Positions 41,568 through 49,977 are shown, counted from the stretch's first letter. The stretch is 64,000 nt of DNA from SVTX01 sp045132775 (GCA_045132775.1 JBGUSX010000116.1:1-64000), one strand, 5' to 3'. The notes: generated from the letters alone by a model not told the origin. Translations and numbers: made by a program.

Positions 41568-41714
41568 CTAAAGCATTGTCTTTATATCTGATATTTCATT
41601 TTTGAACAATTCAGTTTCAGAACTGACTTTACCACTAATGCTCTCGCAAGATGAGAGAAAGAAAATTGATACTGTTAACAACATCGCGGTAATTATTCGC
41701 ATACGCATAGTCAT
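41568..41714 (-). CDS. 48-residue lipoprotein
   Basis: A short gene with a strong ribosome-binding site (GGAGGAGAA) before ATG 41714. The product begins MTMRMRIITAMLLTVSIFF and reaches a lipobox LSSC (Cys23), leaving a 25-residue mature lipopeptide (ESISGKVSSETELFKNEISD then IKTML). Several internal ATGs (codons 3, 5) could also start it. It follows the 309-residue surface protein gene by 32 bases and is followed by the terminator, so it is the last gene of the ECF-linked secreted operon. No family known to me. Confidence 0.6.
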   Translation of the reverse strand: MTMRMRIITAMLLTVSIFFLSSCESISGKVSSETELFKNEISDIKTML

Positions 41715-41746
41715 TTCTCCTCCGTTTGCGTTATGACAATTACATA

Positions 41747-42676
41747 CTACAGCATCCTTCTACGCTTTACAATCAAAAAAATCATTATTCCAATAACATT
41801 TATTAACACAACGGAGCAAATAGAGATTACAAGCGTGTTATCATATGAATTCTTGTTTTTTGTTGTGTCGTTTACTAAAATCTTTTCGTCCTCTTCAAAA
41901 GGCAGTGCCTTTTCGGATGAATCACTCGTTTTTGAAACATCTTTGTTTCGCACTCCACCAGTACCCTCCAGCAGATAATCTGTTATATCAAAAATATCGT
42001 GAAGATTTAATGAGGCAACTCCCATTCCGTTTAAATTTGAATTATTCATTATCTCCTGCTGCACCATTTCAGCAAACTCATAGAAAGTGTTTAGTGGCAG
42101 TAGATATTCTTCCTTAACTCCAACATCCTGTTTAAAGTAAACGAAGTCCCCCTTGTTCGTCACATAATATATATATAATCCATTTGCCGATGATGTACCG
42201 TCTAAACAATATATTTTATCCACAACCAATTCACCCATTGAAAAACCCATTTTTGATGCAGAAAAAACATTTTGGTATGACAAAATCCTATCAGGAATGA
42301 TAGCACTAGCTTGTAAAGTATTCATTAAACGAGTTGGTTTCCCATCAACCAATGTCATGTTGAAATCTATGCATGATGATTCTTCCTTGATCACACCATA
42401 TATTTCATTTAATGTGTATTGATCCCCTATCAGTTCATCAATTGTCTCGTGATTTGCAAAACCGATCATATAGAAACCATTGTATACTCTAATCAAGGTT
42501 TCTGACTCGGAGCATTCAAACAATTTGTATTCATCATCGTCAATAACTACCGAATCATTCCTTGAAAGCTCTACATTTTCCGAATCCGTCCCATATTCGT
42601 TAGCATGAGCATTTATAGAAAATGAAGCAATACCGACACACATAAGAATGACAACAAACAACAATTTTTTTATCAT
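41747..42676 (-). CDS. Secreted single-pass surface protein, unknown
   Basis: A 309-residue protein. A signal peptide (1-26, ending NAHAN) precedes a beta-rich external region (27-215), an acidic stalk (about 235-270), a C-terminal membrane helix (LVISICSVVLINVIGIMIFLIV) and KRRRML, so type I topology. IIPDRILSYQNVFSASKMGFSMGE and GVASLNLHDIFDITDYL are distinctive but I recognise no family. DNA is clearly more AT-rich than most of the window. It starts 16 bases after the ricin/papain gene with AAGGAG. It may be the partner, substrate or immunity-like protein of that protease; this is speculation. Confidence 0.7.
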   Translation of the reverse strand: MIKKLLFVVILMCVGIASFSINAHANEYGTDSENVELSRNDSVVIDDDEYKLFECSESETLIRVYNGFYMIGFANHETIDELIGDQYTLNEIYGVIKEESSCIDFNMTLVDGKPTRLMNTLQASAIIPDRILSYQNVFSASKMGFSMGELVVDKIYCLDGTSSANGLYIYYVTNKGDFVYFKQDVGVKEEYLLPLNTFYEFAEMVQQEIMNNSNLNGMGVASLNLHDIFDITDYLLEGTGGVRNKDVSKTSDSSEKALPFEEDEKILVNDTTKNKNSYDNTLVISICSVVLINVIGIMIFLIVKRRRML

Positions 42677-42692
42677 ATTCCGAATCTCCTTA

Positions 42693-44819
42693 TTAGTTAA
42701 AATAGTATGGCAAAGTTGATGTGTGATATGATGTTTTTATCACGATAGTACCATCCCAAACACCAGTATCTGGAATTTCATCTGCTTGACAATTTCGTCC
42801 ATTTACAATTTTTTGATATGAGCATAGAGTATAGCTTCCATTATTAACAGGCAGCGGATCAAGTATGACAAATCTAGTTGTTCCGTTTATATCAATATAC
42901 CCACATATCACGGTAGCGTGTCCACTGTTTCTGCTTGTTGAATCATTAATATTACCATACCATCCTCTTGCAATATAAATAACATATCCCTCATCCAAGA
43001 AATTCTTTAATATTGCTTCAGAGTAAATTCTATAGTCTAATACACTTGTGTTGAATGAAGCTGACGAAATATTAGAAATATAGTAATCCATAGCCTTCGC
43101 AGCTTCAGCATTGGTTCCTCCCGAATTTACCACCGATCCTTTTACATGTTGAACTGCATGTGATTGCGTATACAACACACCAGGATAGTGATTTCGCGCA
43201 AACATTCTTGCACTTGCCGCCCAACACCAATTACTTTCTTGCTGTCCTTCAACAGCAATATTCATAAGTGAACCTATTTCAAAAATGTACCACTCATCTC
43301 TATAGTCTAAATCGTTTACATGGGCAAGCATAGTAAGGTCTGCACCGTTGCCGCTAGTGCTTGTTGATGTTGAAAGAACCTTCCCGCTCAATGCTGAGGC
43401 CTTGCAGGATATTTTATATCTTCCGTTTGAGGTTTCGGTCAGTTTCCATAGGGTATAGTCCGTGACGGTCGTATACTGCTTGACCTTTGTAGTATCCGAG
43501 GAGTCGACTCCAAGATATTTACCGCTGTTCACGTTTTTTATCTTGAAATATCCACCGCCGCCAAGCTCAAAAATCCACTGCATCTTGGCGTGCGTACCAA
43601 AAGCGTTTTGCTGAACGATTCCTCCATCGGAGAGTGATCCGCTATCGACCTCCATATACCTTCCTGTGCCAACATTCTGAACATATGCCACATCTCCCGC
43701 AATATCGGGAATAACCGTATACGTATACGAGTTCGTGTGTGTCGCGGTTGTCGAAGGGTCCGTGCGGATCTCGGCTTTCAGCCTGAAATCTCCACTCTTT
43801 TTTCCTGTTACGATAGCCCCGCCTGCGTAATCATCCCAAGTTGAAATTGCTATATCTGTGTAGCCCGACTCGACAGACATATAAGGAGTGTTTGCTCCGA
43901 TAACGGTCGACCAGCCTTTTATCCACACCGTGCCGTTCTTGCCTTCAGCAAGTCCGTTGCTCATCGATACCGTCTGCGTTCTCGCGGTGCCGTACTTTAT
44001 ATTTCCCGTATACGCGGTGAACTTCCATTTTCCACGGTTTCCGGCTGCAGACGAAGTACTTAGGATAAGCTGTGCCGCGGCGGGATCATTTTCTCCCGAC
44101 ACGGTGGTATTCGGTGCGGCAAGAACGCTCGTGCTCCCGTACGGATGTATTGTGTATACACCGCCCGATTGCAATATCGTATACGTGGTATTCACATTTG
44201 AATCGTTGGTATTGATATATCCCGTGGAAAATTTATTTATGTCAATATCCGTGCCCGTAGTGAAGGACATCCTATTATTAAGCATCGATCTTATTACGTA
44301 TTGATTGGTGTTCCCAATTCTCGACACCTTAAAAAGCGAGGATCTTGAAAAATTCGTCAGCGGTGTGTTGCTTGAATAATTCTGCTGGACCATTCTGTAC
44401 CCCGCCACCGCGTAGTTATTCTCTACCGTCATATAGTAGTTGTCGTTGCCTACGTTTTCTATCTCGTAAACTCCGTCGGGTAAAACCACGGGTTCGAGAG
44501 GTCCTAAATCGCTCGGGTCTGCACCGCCTCCGATCTGTGTCATAGGCGGTGCGCTCATAGCCGTGTTTTCTATTTCGTATTCGTCATAGAATATTTCCGT
44601 CTCTTCTTCGGCAGGGGCTGACGTGCTGTTCTCGGGTTCCGTGGCGGTCGCTGTATCATTTTCTTCAATGAGAGGCTCATTAACAAGATTTTCGTCTGCG
44701 TCTGCCTCTGTCTCTTCGTTGACTGCATAAGCTGTCAGAGTGCCATAGGGGAAAAGCATAACTGCTGTAATGAATGCCAAAGCAAACGACAATACTTTCA
44801 TCTTAAGCGTACGTTTCAT
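42693..44819 (-). CDS. Secreted ricin-type lectin fused to papain-like cysteine protease
   Basis: A 708-residue protein. A signal peptide (about 1-32) leads to an acidic S/T/E-rich linker (33-100), then a first ricin-like beta-trefoil (about 112-270; GVYEIENVGNDNYYMTVE), an Ig-like stretch (270-375) and a second ricin-like trefoil (about 378-515; KIKNVNSGKYLGVDSS). A C-terminal papain-like (AvrRpt2/C39-like) protease follows, with Cys532 in NWCWAAS, His634 in SGHATVICGY and Asp654 in ILDPLP. All three expected catalytic residues are present. Probably released or wall-bound, binding glycans and cleaving a surface or host protein. The protease half is more AT-rich than the lectin half. Confidence 0.88.
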   Translation of the reverse strand: MKRTLKMKVLSFALAFITAVMLFPYGTLTAYAVNEETEADADENLVNEPLIEENDTATATEPENSTSAPAEEETEIFYDEYEIENTAMSAPPMTQIGGGADPSDLGPLEPVVLPDGVYEIENVGNDNYYMTVENNYAVAGYRMVQQNYSSNTPLTNFSRSSLFKVSRIGNTNQYVIRSMLNNRMSFTTGTDIDINKFSTGYINTNDSNVNTTYTILQSGGVYTIHPYGSTSVLAAPNTTVSGENDPAAAQLILSTSSAAGNRGKWKFTAYTGNIKYGTARTQTVSMSNGLAEGKNGTVWIKGWSTVIGANTPYMSVESGYTDIAISTWDDYAGGAIVTGKKSGDFRLKAEIRTDPSTTATHTNSYTYTVIPDIAGDVAYVQNVGTGRYMEVDSGSLSDGGIVQQNAFGTHAKMQWIFELGGGGYFKIKNVNSGKYLGVDSSDTTKVKQYTTVTDYTLWKLTETSNGRYKISCKASALSGKVLSTSTSTSGNGADLTMLAHVNDLDYRDEWYIFEIGSLMNIAVEGQQESNWCWAASARMFARNHYPGVLYTQSHAVQHVKGSVVNSGGTNAEAAKAMDYYISNISSASFNTSVLDYRIYSEAILKNFLDEGYVIYIARGWYGNINDSTSRNSGHATVICGYIDINGTTRFVILDPLPVNNGSYTLCSYQKIVNGRNCQADEIPDTGVWDGTIVIKTSYHTSTLPYYFN

Positions 44820-44845
44820 TTATACAATTCTCCTATTCTTTTTAT

Positions 44846-45295
44846 TTATTTGTACTCGTATTCGAGGGTCTCCTCGATCACGTCTTTTTGTCCGTTATTT
44901 CCTGTAATCTCAAGAGTTATACGTGCGCGGTACATTCCTTTACCGTTTACTGTAAAAGTGTTGCTTAAAACTCCGTTTGGATTGGTTGACGAAGCCACCC
45001 ATTGGTTATTTGTATACCCAATGTCCACAACATTCCAGAAAACCAATAAAAATCTTTTCTCAATTTTTACCGTTACGGTTGCCTTTTGGAAAATGCTACT
45101 GTCAGCTACGTATCTGACACTTACAGTCGCTTTATTGGTATTTGCGATTGTAAAAGTAGATGAGCTATTCAATGCTACATTCAAACGAGGCATAATTTCC
45201 CGTGTTTCGTCCTCCGCGAATGCGACAAATGTTCCCGATAAAAGAATCGCGAACGTCAATAAAAATGTCAAGCTTGTTTTTAAAAAATTCTTCAT
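44846..45295 (-). CDS. Small secreted beta-rich protein, unknown
   Basis: A 149-residue protein. The signal peptide (1-26, TFLLTFAILLSGTFVAFAED) is followed by REIMPRLNVALNSSSTFTIANTNKATVSVRY and a region with alternating hydrophobics and a YRARITLEI strand, like an immunoglobulin-type beta sandwich. Start ATG 45295 has AAAGGAAAG upstream; the longer frame overlaps the promoter. First gene of the secreted operon and directly behind the ECF-type promoter at 45373-45411. Confidence 0.7.
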   Translation of the reverse strand: MKNFLKTSLTFLLTFAILLSGTFVAFAEDETREIMPRLNVALNSSSTFTIANTNKATVSVRYVADSSIFQKATVTVKIEKRFLLVFWNVVDIGYTNNQWVASSTNPNGVLSNTFTVNGKGMYRARITLEITGNNGQKDVIEETLEYEYK

Positions 45296-45372
45296 TTCTG
45301 TCTTTCCTTTCTTTGAACAAAAAATTTGAATGGTCTGGTCTATTATGGCTTTTTGCCTAGTTTTTACCTCCT

Positions 45373-45411
45373 TCATAATGTAATACCGACATTTTCAAGA
45401 TTTTTCTTCAA
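45373..45411 (-). promoter_or_regulatory. Predicted ECF-sigma promoter of the secreted operon
   Basis: Minus strand TTGAAGA (45405-45411), 16 bases, CGGTATTACATTATGA (45373-45388). The same two boxes at the same spacing precede the sigma gene (46735-46773). Confidence 0.6.
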
Positions 45412-45454
45412 TCAAACAGAAATATTAACAAAAAGTTCACAAATTTTGATGAGT

Positions 45455-46123
45455 TTACTTTATGCCTTCGATGGTTTTTAGCACTTCATTTTCTATCAAT
45501 TCGTTCGAGCAAATGATTGTCAGCAAATATTTTTCGTCGAGCCAGATATATGTAGTGGTTTTTTCTGTTGTGCGGACATAAATTTCAGTTCCGTTGTGAT
45601 CAATTACCGCTACATTATCGGTGTCATTGTCTATGATAATGTTATTGGATGCGCCCAACGGACATTGATCAAGCATGATTAAATTTCCGCTTTCGTCATA
45701 ATAGATGGTTGAAACACTCGCATCGCTTACAGCTCTGTCTGCCAATACATATCCCTCGGGTATGTATGTCAACTCATACACTTCCTCTATTGTTGACACG
45801 GTGTTTTTATCATCATTAACGAAATCAACGTTAACATATTCCTCATAAAATGTCTCAATAAAAGAGCCGATCTCGTTGCGGTACACGTAAGCAGTACATC
45901 CGGCAAGCAGAAGAAGCGCGGCGGCGACAAGAATAGCGATAAGTCTCTTTTTGCCCATCCTTTGCTCTATAGCCTTTCCCGTTGCTATTATTTCAAGCAT
46001 CGCGGCTTTATGCTCTTCGCTGCAGGGGGCGGATTCGGTACTGTTGGCAAGCTCTTGCTCAAATTTGATTGACAGTCCTTCAACCAACGCTTTCCCGAAC
46101 AGTCTCACGTCTTTTTTATACAT
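45455..46123 (-). CDS. DUF4367-type membrane protein, probable anti-sigma factor
   Basis: A 222-residue protein. A cytoplasmic N-terminus (1-62) rich in charged residues precedes one membrane helix (LIAILVAAALLLLAGCTAYVY, about 63-83), then an external DUF4367-like domain with ELTYIPEGYVLADRAVSDASVSTIYYDESGN. The position after the sigma gene, the topology and the 8-base overlap with it (start ATG 46123, GGAGG upstream) make a membrane-bound anti-sigma or sensor the likely role, though no zinc-binding anti-sigma motif is seen. Confidence 0.78.
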   Translation of the reverse strand: MYKKDVRLFGKALVEGLSIKFEQELANSTESAPCSEEHKAAMLEIIATGKAIEQRMGKKRLIAILVAAALLLLAGCTAYVYRNEIGSFIETFYEEYVNVDFVNDDKNTVSTIEEVYELTYIPEGYVLADRAVSDASVSTIYYDESGNLIMLDQCPLGASNNIIIDNDTDNVAVIDHNGTEIYVRTTEKTTTYIWLDEKYLLTIICSNELIENEVLKTIEGIK

Positions 46124-46673
46124 TCTTCTTTCCCTCCACTGCGGCAATTAGTAGCTTTTTTCCTCGGCTCAGTCTTGTATACACCGTTTTTTCGGATATG
46201 CCCATAAGCCCGGCTATATCCTTTACACTCATATCTTGGGAATAGTGGTAGAGGAGCGTCAGACTGTACTTTTCATCCAGCTCCCCAATAGCCTTTACGA
46301 CTTGATCGTAGTTTTCCCTTATTGATAATGACTCAAAGAAGTCCTTGTCGGAGACGTCGCAATACTCGTCGCCCAAGGGATCCACTCGCTTGTAATCCGC
46401 AATAAAGCTGTTGGCTTCATTGGCGGCAATAGAAAGAACGTAAGCTCTCAGTTCCTTTTCAGAAGCTCCGAGATCGATCTTCTTTATGTATTTGCATATC
46501 TTCAAAAAAGCGTTCTGAAGCACGTCCTCTGCGTCGCTCTCATAGCTTTTTATCCCGGCTCTCTTGAGCCTTTCTTTAGCTATACGCATCATTGCGTTGT
46601 GATAGCGATCAAATAAGTATTCTATTTTCGGTTTGTCTTCTCTATCGACCTGAGAAATCAGAAATAACAGCAT
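46116..46673 (-). CDS. ECF-type RNA polymerase sigma factor
   Basis: A 185-residue sigma-70 family factor with region 2 (YLFDRYHNAMMRIAKERL ... AEDVLQNAFLKICKYI) and region 4 helix-turn-helix (YSQDMSVKDIAGLMGISEKTVYTRLSRGKKLL). Regions 1 and 3 are missing, as in ECF factors. It probably directs transcription from its own promoter (46735-46773) and that of the secreted operon (45373-45411). The Shine-Dalgarno is weak (GGAAATG). A separate small-RNA-like transcript lies upstream. Confidence 0.9.
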   Translation of the reverse strand: MLLFLISQVDREDKPKIEYLFDRYHNAMMRIAKERLKRAGIKSYESDAEDVLQNAFLKICKYIKKIDLGASEKELRAYVLSIAANEANSFIADYKRVDPLGDEYCDVSDKDFFESLSIRENYDQVVKAIGELDEKYSLTLLYHYSQDMSVKDIAGLMGISEKTVYTRLSRGKKLLIAAVEGKKNV

Positions 46674-46734
46674 ATTTTCATTTCCGCATCAAAAAGGGAT
46701 AGAAAAGCCCCTTTTGGCACGGTTTTATCCTCTC

Positions 46735-46773
46735 TCATAATATAATACCGATTTTTTTCTCTTTTTTCTTCAA
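46735..46773 (-). promoter_or_regulatory. Predicted autoregulated ECF promoter of the sigma gene
   Basis: Minus strand TTGAAGA (46767-46773), 16 bases, CGGTATTATATTATGA (46735-46750), about 60 bases before the sigma start. One base differs from the 16-base box at 45373-45388. Confidence 0.6.
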
Positions 46774-46807
46774 ATTTTCAAAAATATTTAAAAAATTTTT
46801 TATCATA

Positions 46808-46940
46808 CAAAAAAATACGCACAGCAAGTCCTTTTCAGACAACCGTGCGCGTACGTTTTATTTTGAGATCAAGCTATAGACTGTCACCCGCAACAAAATA
46901 CCGCGTAATTGTCGGGCTAACGTGGGATCTTTTCCCCTGT
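46808..46940 (-). ncRNA. Candidate small RNA, about 130 nt
   Basis: A strong sigma-A promoter (46947-46976) would start RNA near 46940. The stretch has hairpins GGGG-AAAAGAT-CCC and CCCG-ACAA...TTGT-TG-CGGG, and ends in TACGCGCACGG...CTGTGCGTA followed by seven T (46809-46815), a convincing terminator. No open frame of note is inside. It is not the SRP RNA (found at 59973) and not a tRNA. A known Clostridia RNA family or 6S RNA is possible; I cannot assign one. Confidence 0.55.
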
Positions 46941-46946
46941 GGCTAT

Positions 46947-46976
46947 ATTTTAACACATCCACAGGCCGTATGTCAA
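46947..46976 (-). promoter_or_regulatory. Promoter of the candidate small RNA
   Basis: Minus strand TTGACA (46971-46976), 18 bases, TAAAAT (46947-46952), or 17 bases to TTAAAA. Confidence 0.7.
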
Positions 46977-47027
46977 TAGCACTTAAATTATTTACTATTT
47001 ATTTACTATTATTTGCGGTGGGGACTA

Positions 47028-47056
47028 TTGAAAAGATTTTTTTGGTATGGTATAAT
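47028..47056 (+). promoter_or_regulatory. Promoter of the MBOAT-DHHW operon
   Basis: TTGAAA (47028-47033), 17 bases, extended -10 TGGTATAAT ending at 47056, 50 bases before the MBOAT start. Confidence 0.75.
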
Positions 47057-47106
47057 TTATGTTGTACACTTCAAAATCTGACATTGCAATTGCAAGAGGT
47101 AAATAA

Positions 47107-48549
47107 ATGGTATTTTCGAGTCTGTTTTTTGTTTTTTTCTTCCTTGTTGTTTCTTACGGGGCTTATTTTGCCGCCAGAAAAATGAAAACGAGGAATATTA
47201 TTTTACTCGTCTCATCGCTGATATTCTACGCGTGGGGCGGTCCTGCGCTCGTCCTGCTCCTCTGTCTTATGACATTTATCTGCTGGATCGGTGCGCTTAT
47301 TATTGAACAGAATACTTTTCCGAGGCTAAGGCTTGCTCTTTGCTGGATAACGGCGGCTATATGCATTGCCATTCTCTTTATTTTCAAATACGCAGGATTT
47401 ACGCTCTCGGTCACTTACTCTATCTTCGGTATTGAGTCTGCTATTCCCTCCATTGCCCTTCCTATCGGAATCTCCTTCTACACCTTCCAGCTCATCTCCT
47501 ACGTCATTGACGTTTATCGCGGTGAGGTCGAGGCGCAGAAGCGTTACTGGCTCTTGCTCCTCTACGCGTCACTCTTCCATCAGTGCATTGCGGGTCCTAT
47601 CGTCCGCTACGCTGACGTTAACGATGATATCAACAACCGCGTTGTGACTCTTGACGAGGTGAGCCGCGGTATATCGCGCTTCTCGGTTGGTCTTGCAAAA
47701 AAGGCTTTGCTTGCCAACGGCTGCGGTGTAATTACAGACACTATCTTCAACCAAAACGGTGTTATGATGGGTGCTGAGGGCATTTCCGCGCTCCCAAGTG
47801 CCGCAATACTCTTAGCCTCGCTTTGCTACATGCTTCAGCTTTATCTCGACTTCTCGGCTTACTCGGATATGGCTATCGGTATGGGTCTTATGGTCGGATT
47901 CCACTACAAAGAGAATTTCAACTACCCCTATATTGCTCACAGTGCGACGGACTTCTGGAGACGCTGGCACATGTCCCTCTCCTCATTCTTCCGCGATTAC
48001 GTTTACATACCTCTCGGCGGAAACAGAGTTTCTGTTCCCCGTCACATACTCAACATGTTCTGCGTCTGGGCACTTACGGGAATATGGCACGGCGCAAACT
48101 GGAACTACATTTTATGGGGACTATACTGGTTCCTCTTCCTCGTGCTTGAAAAGTATCTTATCAAGCCGAAAAAGGACCCGAAGCTTTTGCCGAGGATGGT
48201 TGGAGTTGCGCTTACTCTCATCGTGACCTTCTTCTCGACTATGCTCTTTAAGTTCAACGACCTTGCGGCACTCGGACAGGCTGTTGCCAACATTTTCGTC
48301 TCGAACGGCAAGGGATTTTCCGACACTGCGACAGACCTTTTGTTCAAGAATAATATTTTCTTCCTTTTAACTGCGATCCTTGCCTGCACACCTATTATCC
48401 CTGCGATAAGAGATCTTTGTAAGAAAAACATAATAAGTGAGCGTATCTGCGTTGCCGTCTCGACGGTTACTCCCGTTTTGCTTATTATCGTTTCCGCGTT
48501 TGCGCTTGCGGGCGACAGCTACAATCCTTTCCTTTATTTCCAATTCTGA
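47107..48549 (+). CDS. MBOAT family O-acyltransferase (AlgI/DltB/PatA type)
   Basis: A 480-residue membrane protein with 10-12 helices. Signatures include LPIGISFYTFQLISYVIDVYRGE, FSAYSDMAIGMGLMVGF, DFWRRWHMSLSSFFRDYVYIPLGGNR and GIWHGANWNYILWG, the last with the catalytic His. It passes acyl (usually acetyl) groups across the membrane for modification of a surface polysaccharide. Partner DHHW protein is the next gene. Start ATG with AAGAGG upstream. Confidence 0.93.
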   Translation: MVFSSLFFVFFFLVVSYGAYFAARKMKTRNIILLVSSLIFYAWGGPALVLLLCLMTFICWIGALIIEQNTFPRLRLALCWITAAICIAILFIFKYAGFTLSVTYSIFGIESAIPSIALPIGISFYTFQLISYVIDVYRGEVEAQKRYWLLLLYASLFHQCIAGPIVRYADVNDDINNRVVTLDEVSRGISRFSVGLAKKALLANGCGVITDTIFNQNGVMMGAEGISALPSAAILLASLCYMLQLYLDFSAYSDMAIGMGLMVGFHYKENFNYPYIAHSATDFWRRWHMSLSSFFRDYVYIPLGGNRVSVPRHILNMFCVWALTGIWHGANWNYILWGLYWFLFLVLEKYLIKPKKDPKLLPRMVGVALTLIVTFFSTMLFKFNDLAALGQAVANIFVSNGKGFSDTATDLLFKNNIFFLLTAILACTPIIPAIRDLCKKNIISERICVAVSTVTPVLLIIVSAFALAGDSYNPFLYFQF

Positions 48550-48593
48550 CTGAGGAATGCGTGAAGGTTAAATCCACTTGATAGGAAGAAATG

Positions 48594-48676
48594 CTTTTTC
48601 ACGCATGACTTTTGCCTTGCGGCAAAACTCACCGAAAATATTTATGCCGCCTTTGGCGGCGGAATCGAGATTAATT
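48594..48676 (+). repeat. Start-codon-docked leader repeat, copy C
   Basis: CTTTTTCACGCATGAC, TTTTGCCTTGCGGCAAAA hairpin, CACCGAAAATATTTAT, hairpin GCCGCCTTTGGCGGC, GGAATCGAGATTAATT, then the ATG at 48677. It aligns with copies at 20412-20493 and 28020-28099 (those on the minus strand); here the GGAG has become CGAG, so the ribosome-binding site is weaker. Confidence 0.75.
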
Positions 48677-49939
48677 ATGGATAAATTCTATGAAAAGAGC
48701 GCGAAGCTCAAGATAATTCTCGCCGTCTCGGTCACTGTTCTGCTATTTATCATCGGGCTTGCTTTCTTTGCCCGTCCCACTATTTCCGAGAACGAAAAGC
48801 GCGAGCTGACCAAGTTTCCGAAGTTCACCTTTGAGGCGTTTTTATCGGGTGAATATACCTCGCAGATAAGTCTTTGGTTTTCCGACACCTATCCCCTGCG
48901 CGAGCCTATGATCGAGGCTAACGGTATGATCCAGGAGCTTCACGGCATCCGCGACGAGCAGGTTATCGGCGGCGGCGAGGCTGACGACATTCCCGCAGGT
49001 CCTGCCGACATTGTCTTCAACCCGACCGACGACGGTAAGGGTGAGGGATTTGAGGGCATGTACCTCAACGGTGACACCGCTTATCAGCTTTACTTCTTCA
49101 ACAAGCAAAACTCCGACTCATACGTTGCTCTGATCAACAAATTTGCCGCGAGCGTTGAGGGTAAGGCTCAGGTTTACGATATGATCGTTCCCCTGCACTA
49201 TCAGATCGCCCTTTCAAAGGAGACGGTCGACAAATACGGAGCTTCGGACTGCAAAGAGGCTATAGACTACATGTACGGCAATCTTTCGGACAGCATCATC
49301 TCGGTCGACACTCTTCCGAATCTCATTTCTCACAACGACGAATACCTCTATTTCCGCACCGACCATCACTGGACGGCGAGGGGCGCATATTACGCTTATC
49401 TTGCCTTTTGCGAGGAAAAAGGCATTGAACCGACGGACCTTGAGTCCTATCGGCGTCTTGAATTCAAAGGCTTCCTTGGTACCTTCTACGCGAACGCAAA
49501 GCAGCCGGTTGCAATGAAGCAAAATCCCGACTACGTTGAGGCATTTGTGCCTATGGGTACGAATGAAGAGGTCGTTTACGATTCGAACGGCAACAAGATC
49601 GCCGAATACGCGATAGTTTACACCAAAGCCGATAAGTACGACGCAGGCAAGAAATATACCGCGTTCATCGGCGGAGACCAGCCGCTTATTGAGATTCACA
49701 ACCCGAACGTTGCCGATGGCTCGTCTGTTGTGGTCGTTAAGGAATCCTACGGAAACGCGTTTATTCCTTTCCTTGTTGATTCTTATGAGCACGTTTACGT
49801 TATCGACTACCGTCAGTGGAGCGGGGATCTTGCTGATTTCGTTATTTCAAAAGGAATTGACGACGTTCTTTTCCTGAACGTTGTAAGCAATACCTCGACG
49901 TCCGCGAGACTTAAGGAGCTCTCCAAAATTATTAAATAA
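48677..49939 (+). CDS. DHHW family protein (AlgJ/AlgX-like)
   Basis: A 420-residue protein with an N-terminal membrane anchor (LKIILAVSVTVLLFIIGLAFFA, about 10-31). The name-giving motif is in EYLYFRTDHHWTARGAYYAY, and KESYGNAFIPFLVDSYEHVYVIDYR is the SGNH-like block downstream. It is the extracellular partner that receives acetyl groups from the MBOAT protein and modifies a glycan. Start ATG 48677 is chosen because repeat copy C ends there and homology-like sequence begins there. Confidence 0.87.
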   Translation: MDKFYEKSAKLKIILAVSVTVLLFIIGLAFFARPTISENEKRELTKFPKFTFEAFLSGEYTSQISLWFSDTYPLREPMIEANGMIQELHGIRDEQVIGGGEADDIPAGPADIVFNPTDDGKGEGFEGMYLNGDTAYQLYFFNKQNSDSYVALINKFAASVEGKAQVYDMIVPLHYQIALSKETVDKYGASDCKEAIDYMYGNLSDSIISVDTLPNLISHNDEYLYFRTDHHWTARGAYYAYLAFCEEKGIEPTDLESYRRLEFKGFLGTFYANAKQPVAMKQNPDYVEAFVPMGTNEEVVYDSNGNKIAEYAIVYTKADKYDAGKKYTAFIGGDQPLIEIHNPNVADGSSVVVVKESYGNAFIPFLVDSYEHVYVIDYRQWSGDLADFVISKGIDDVLFLNVVSNTSTSARLKELSKIIK

Positions 49940-49942
49940 ACA

Positions 49943-49975
49943 AAAAAATCCCGACGCTGTGCGTCGGGATTTTTT
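49943..49975. terminator. Bidirectional terminator between DHHW and FakA-like genes
   Basis: AAAAAATCCCGACGC, loop TGT, GCGTCGGGATTTTTT: a perfect 15-pair stem with A and T tracts, serving both converging genes. Confidence 0.9.
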
Positions 49976-49977
49976 CC

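Noticed and set aside
46841..46990. Short SRP or 6S RNA call for the small-RNA unit
   Set aside because: The SRP tip motif is absent and a full SRP RNA exists at 59973-60281; 6S RNA's central bubble could not be established by eye.
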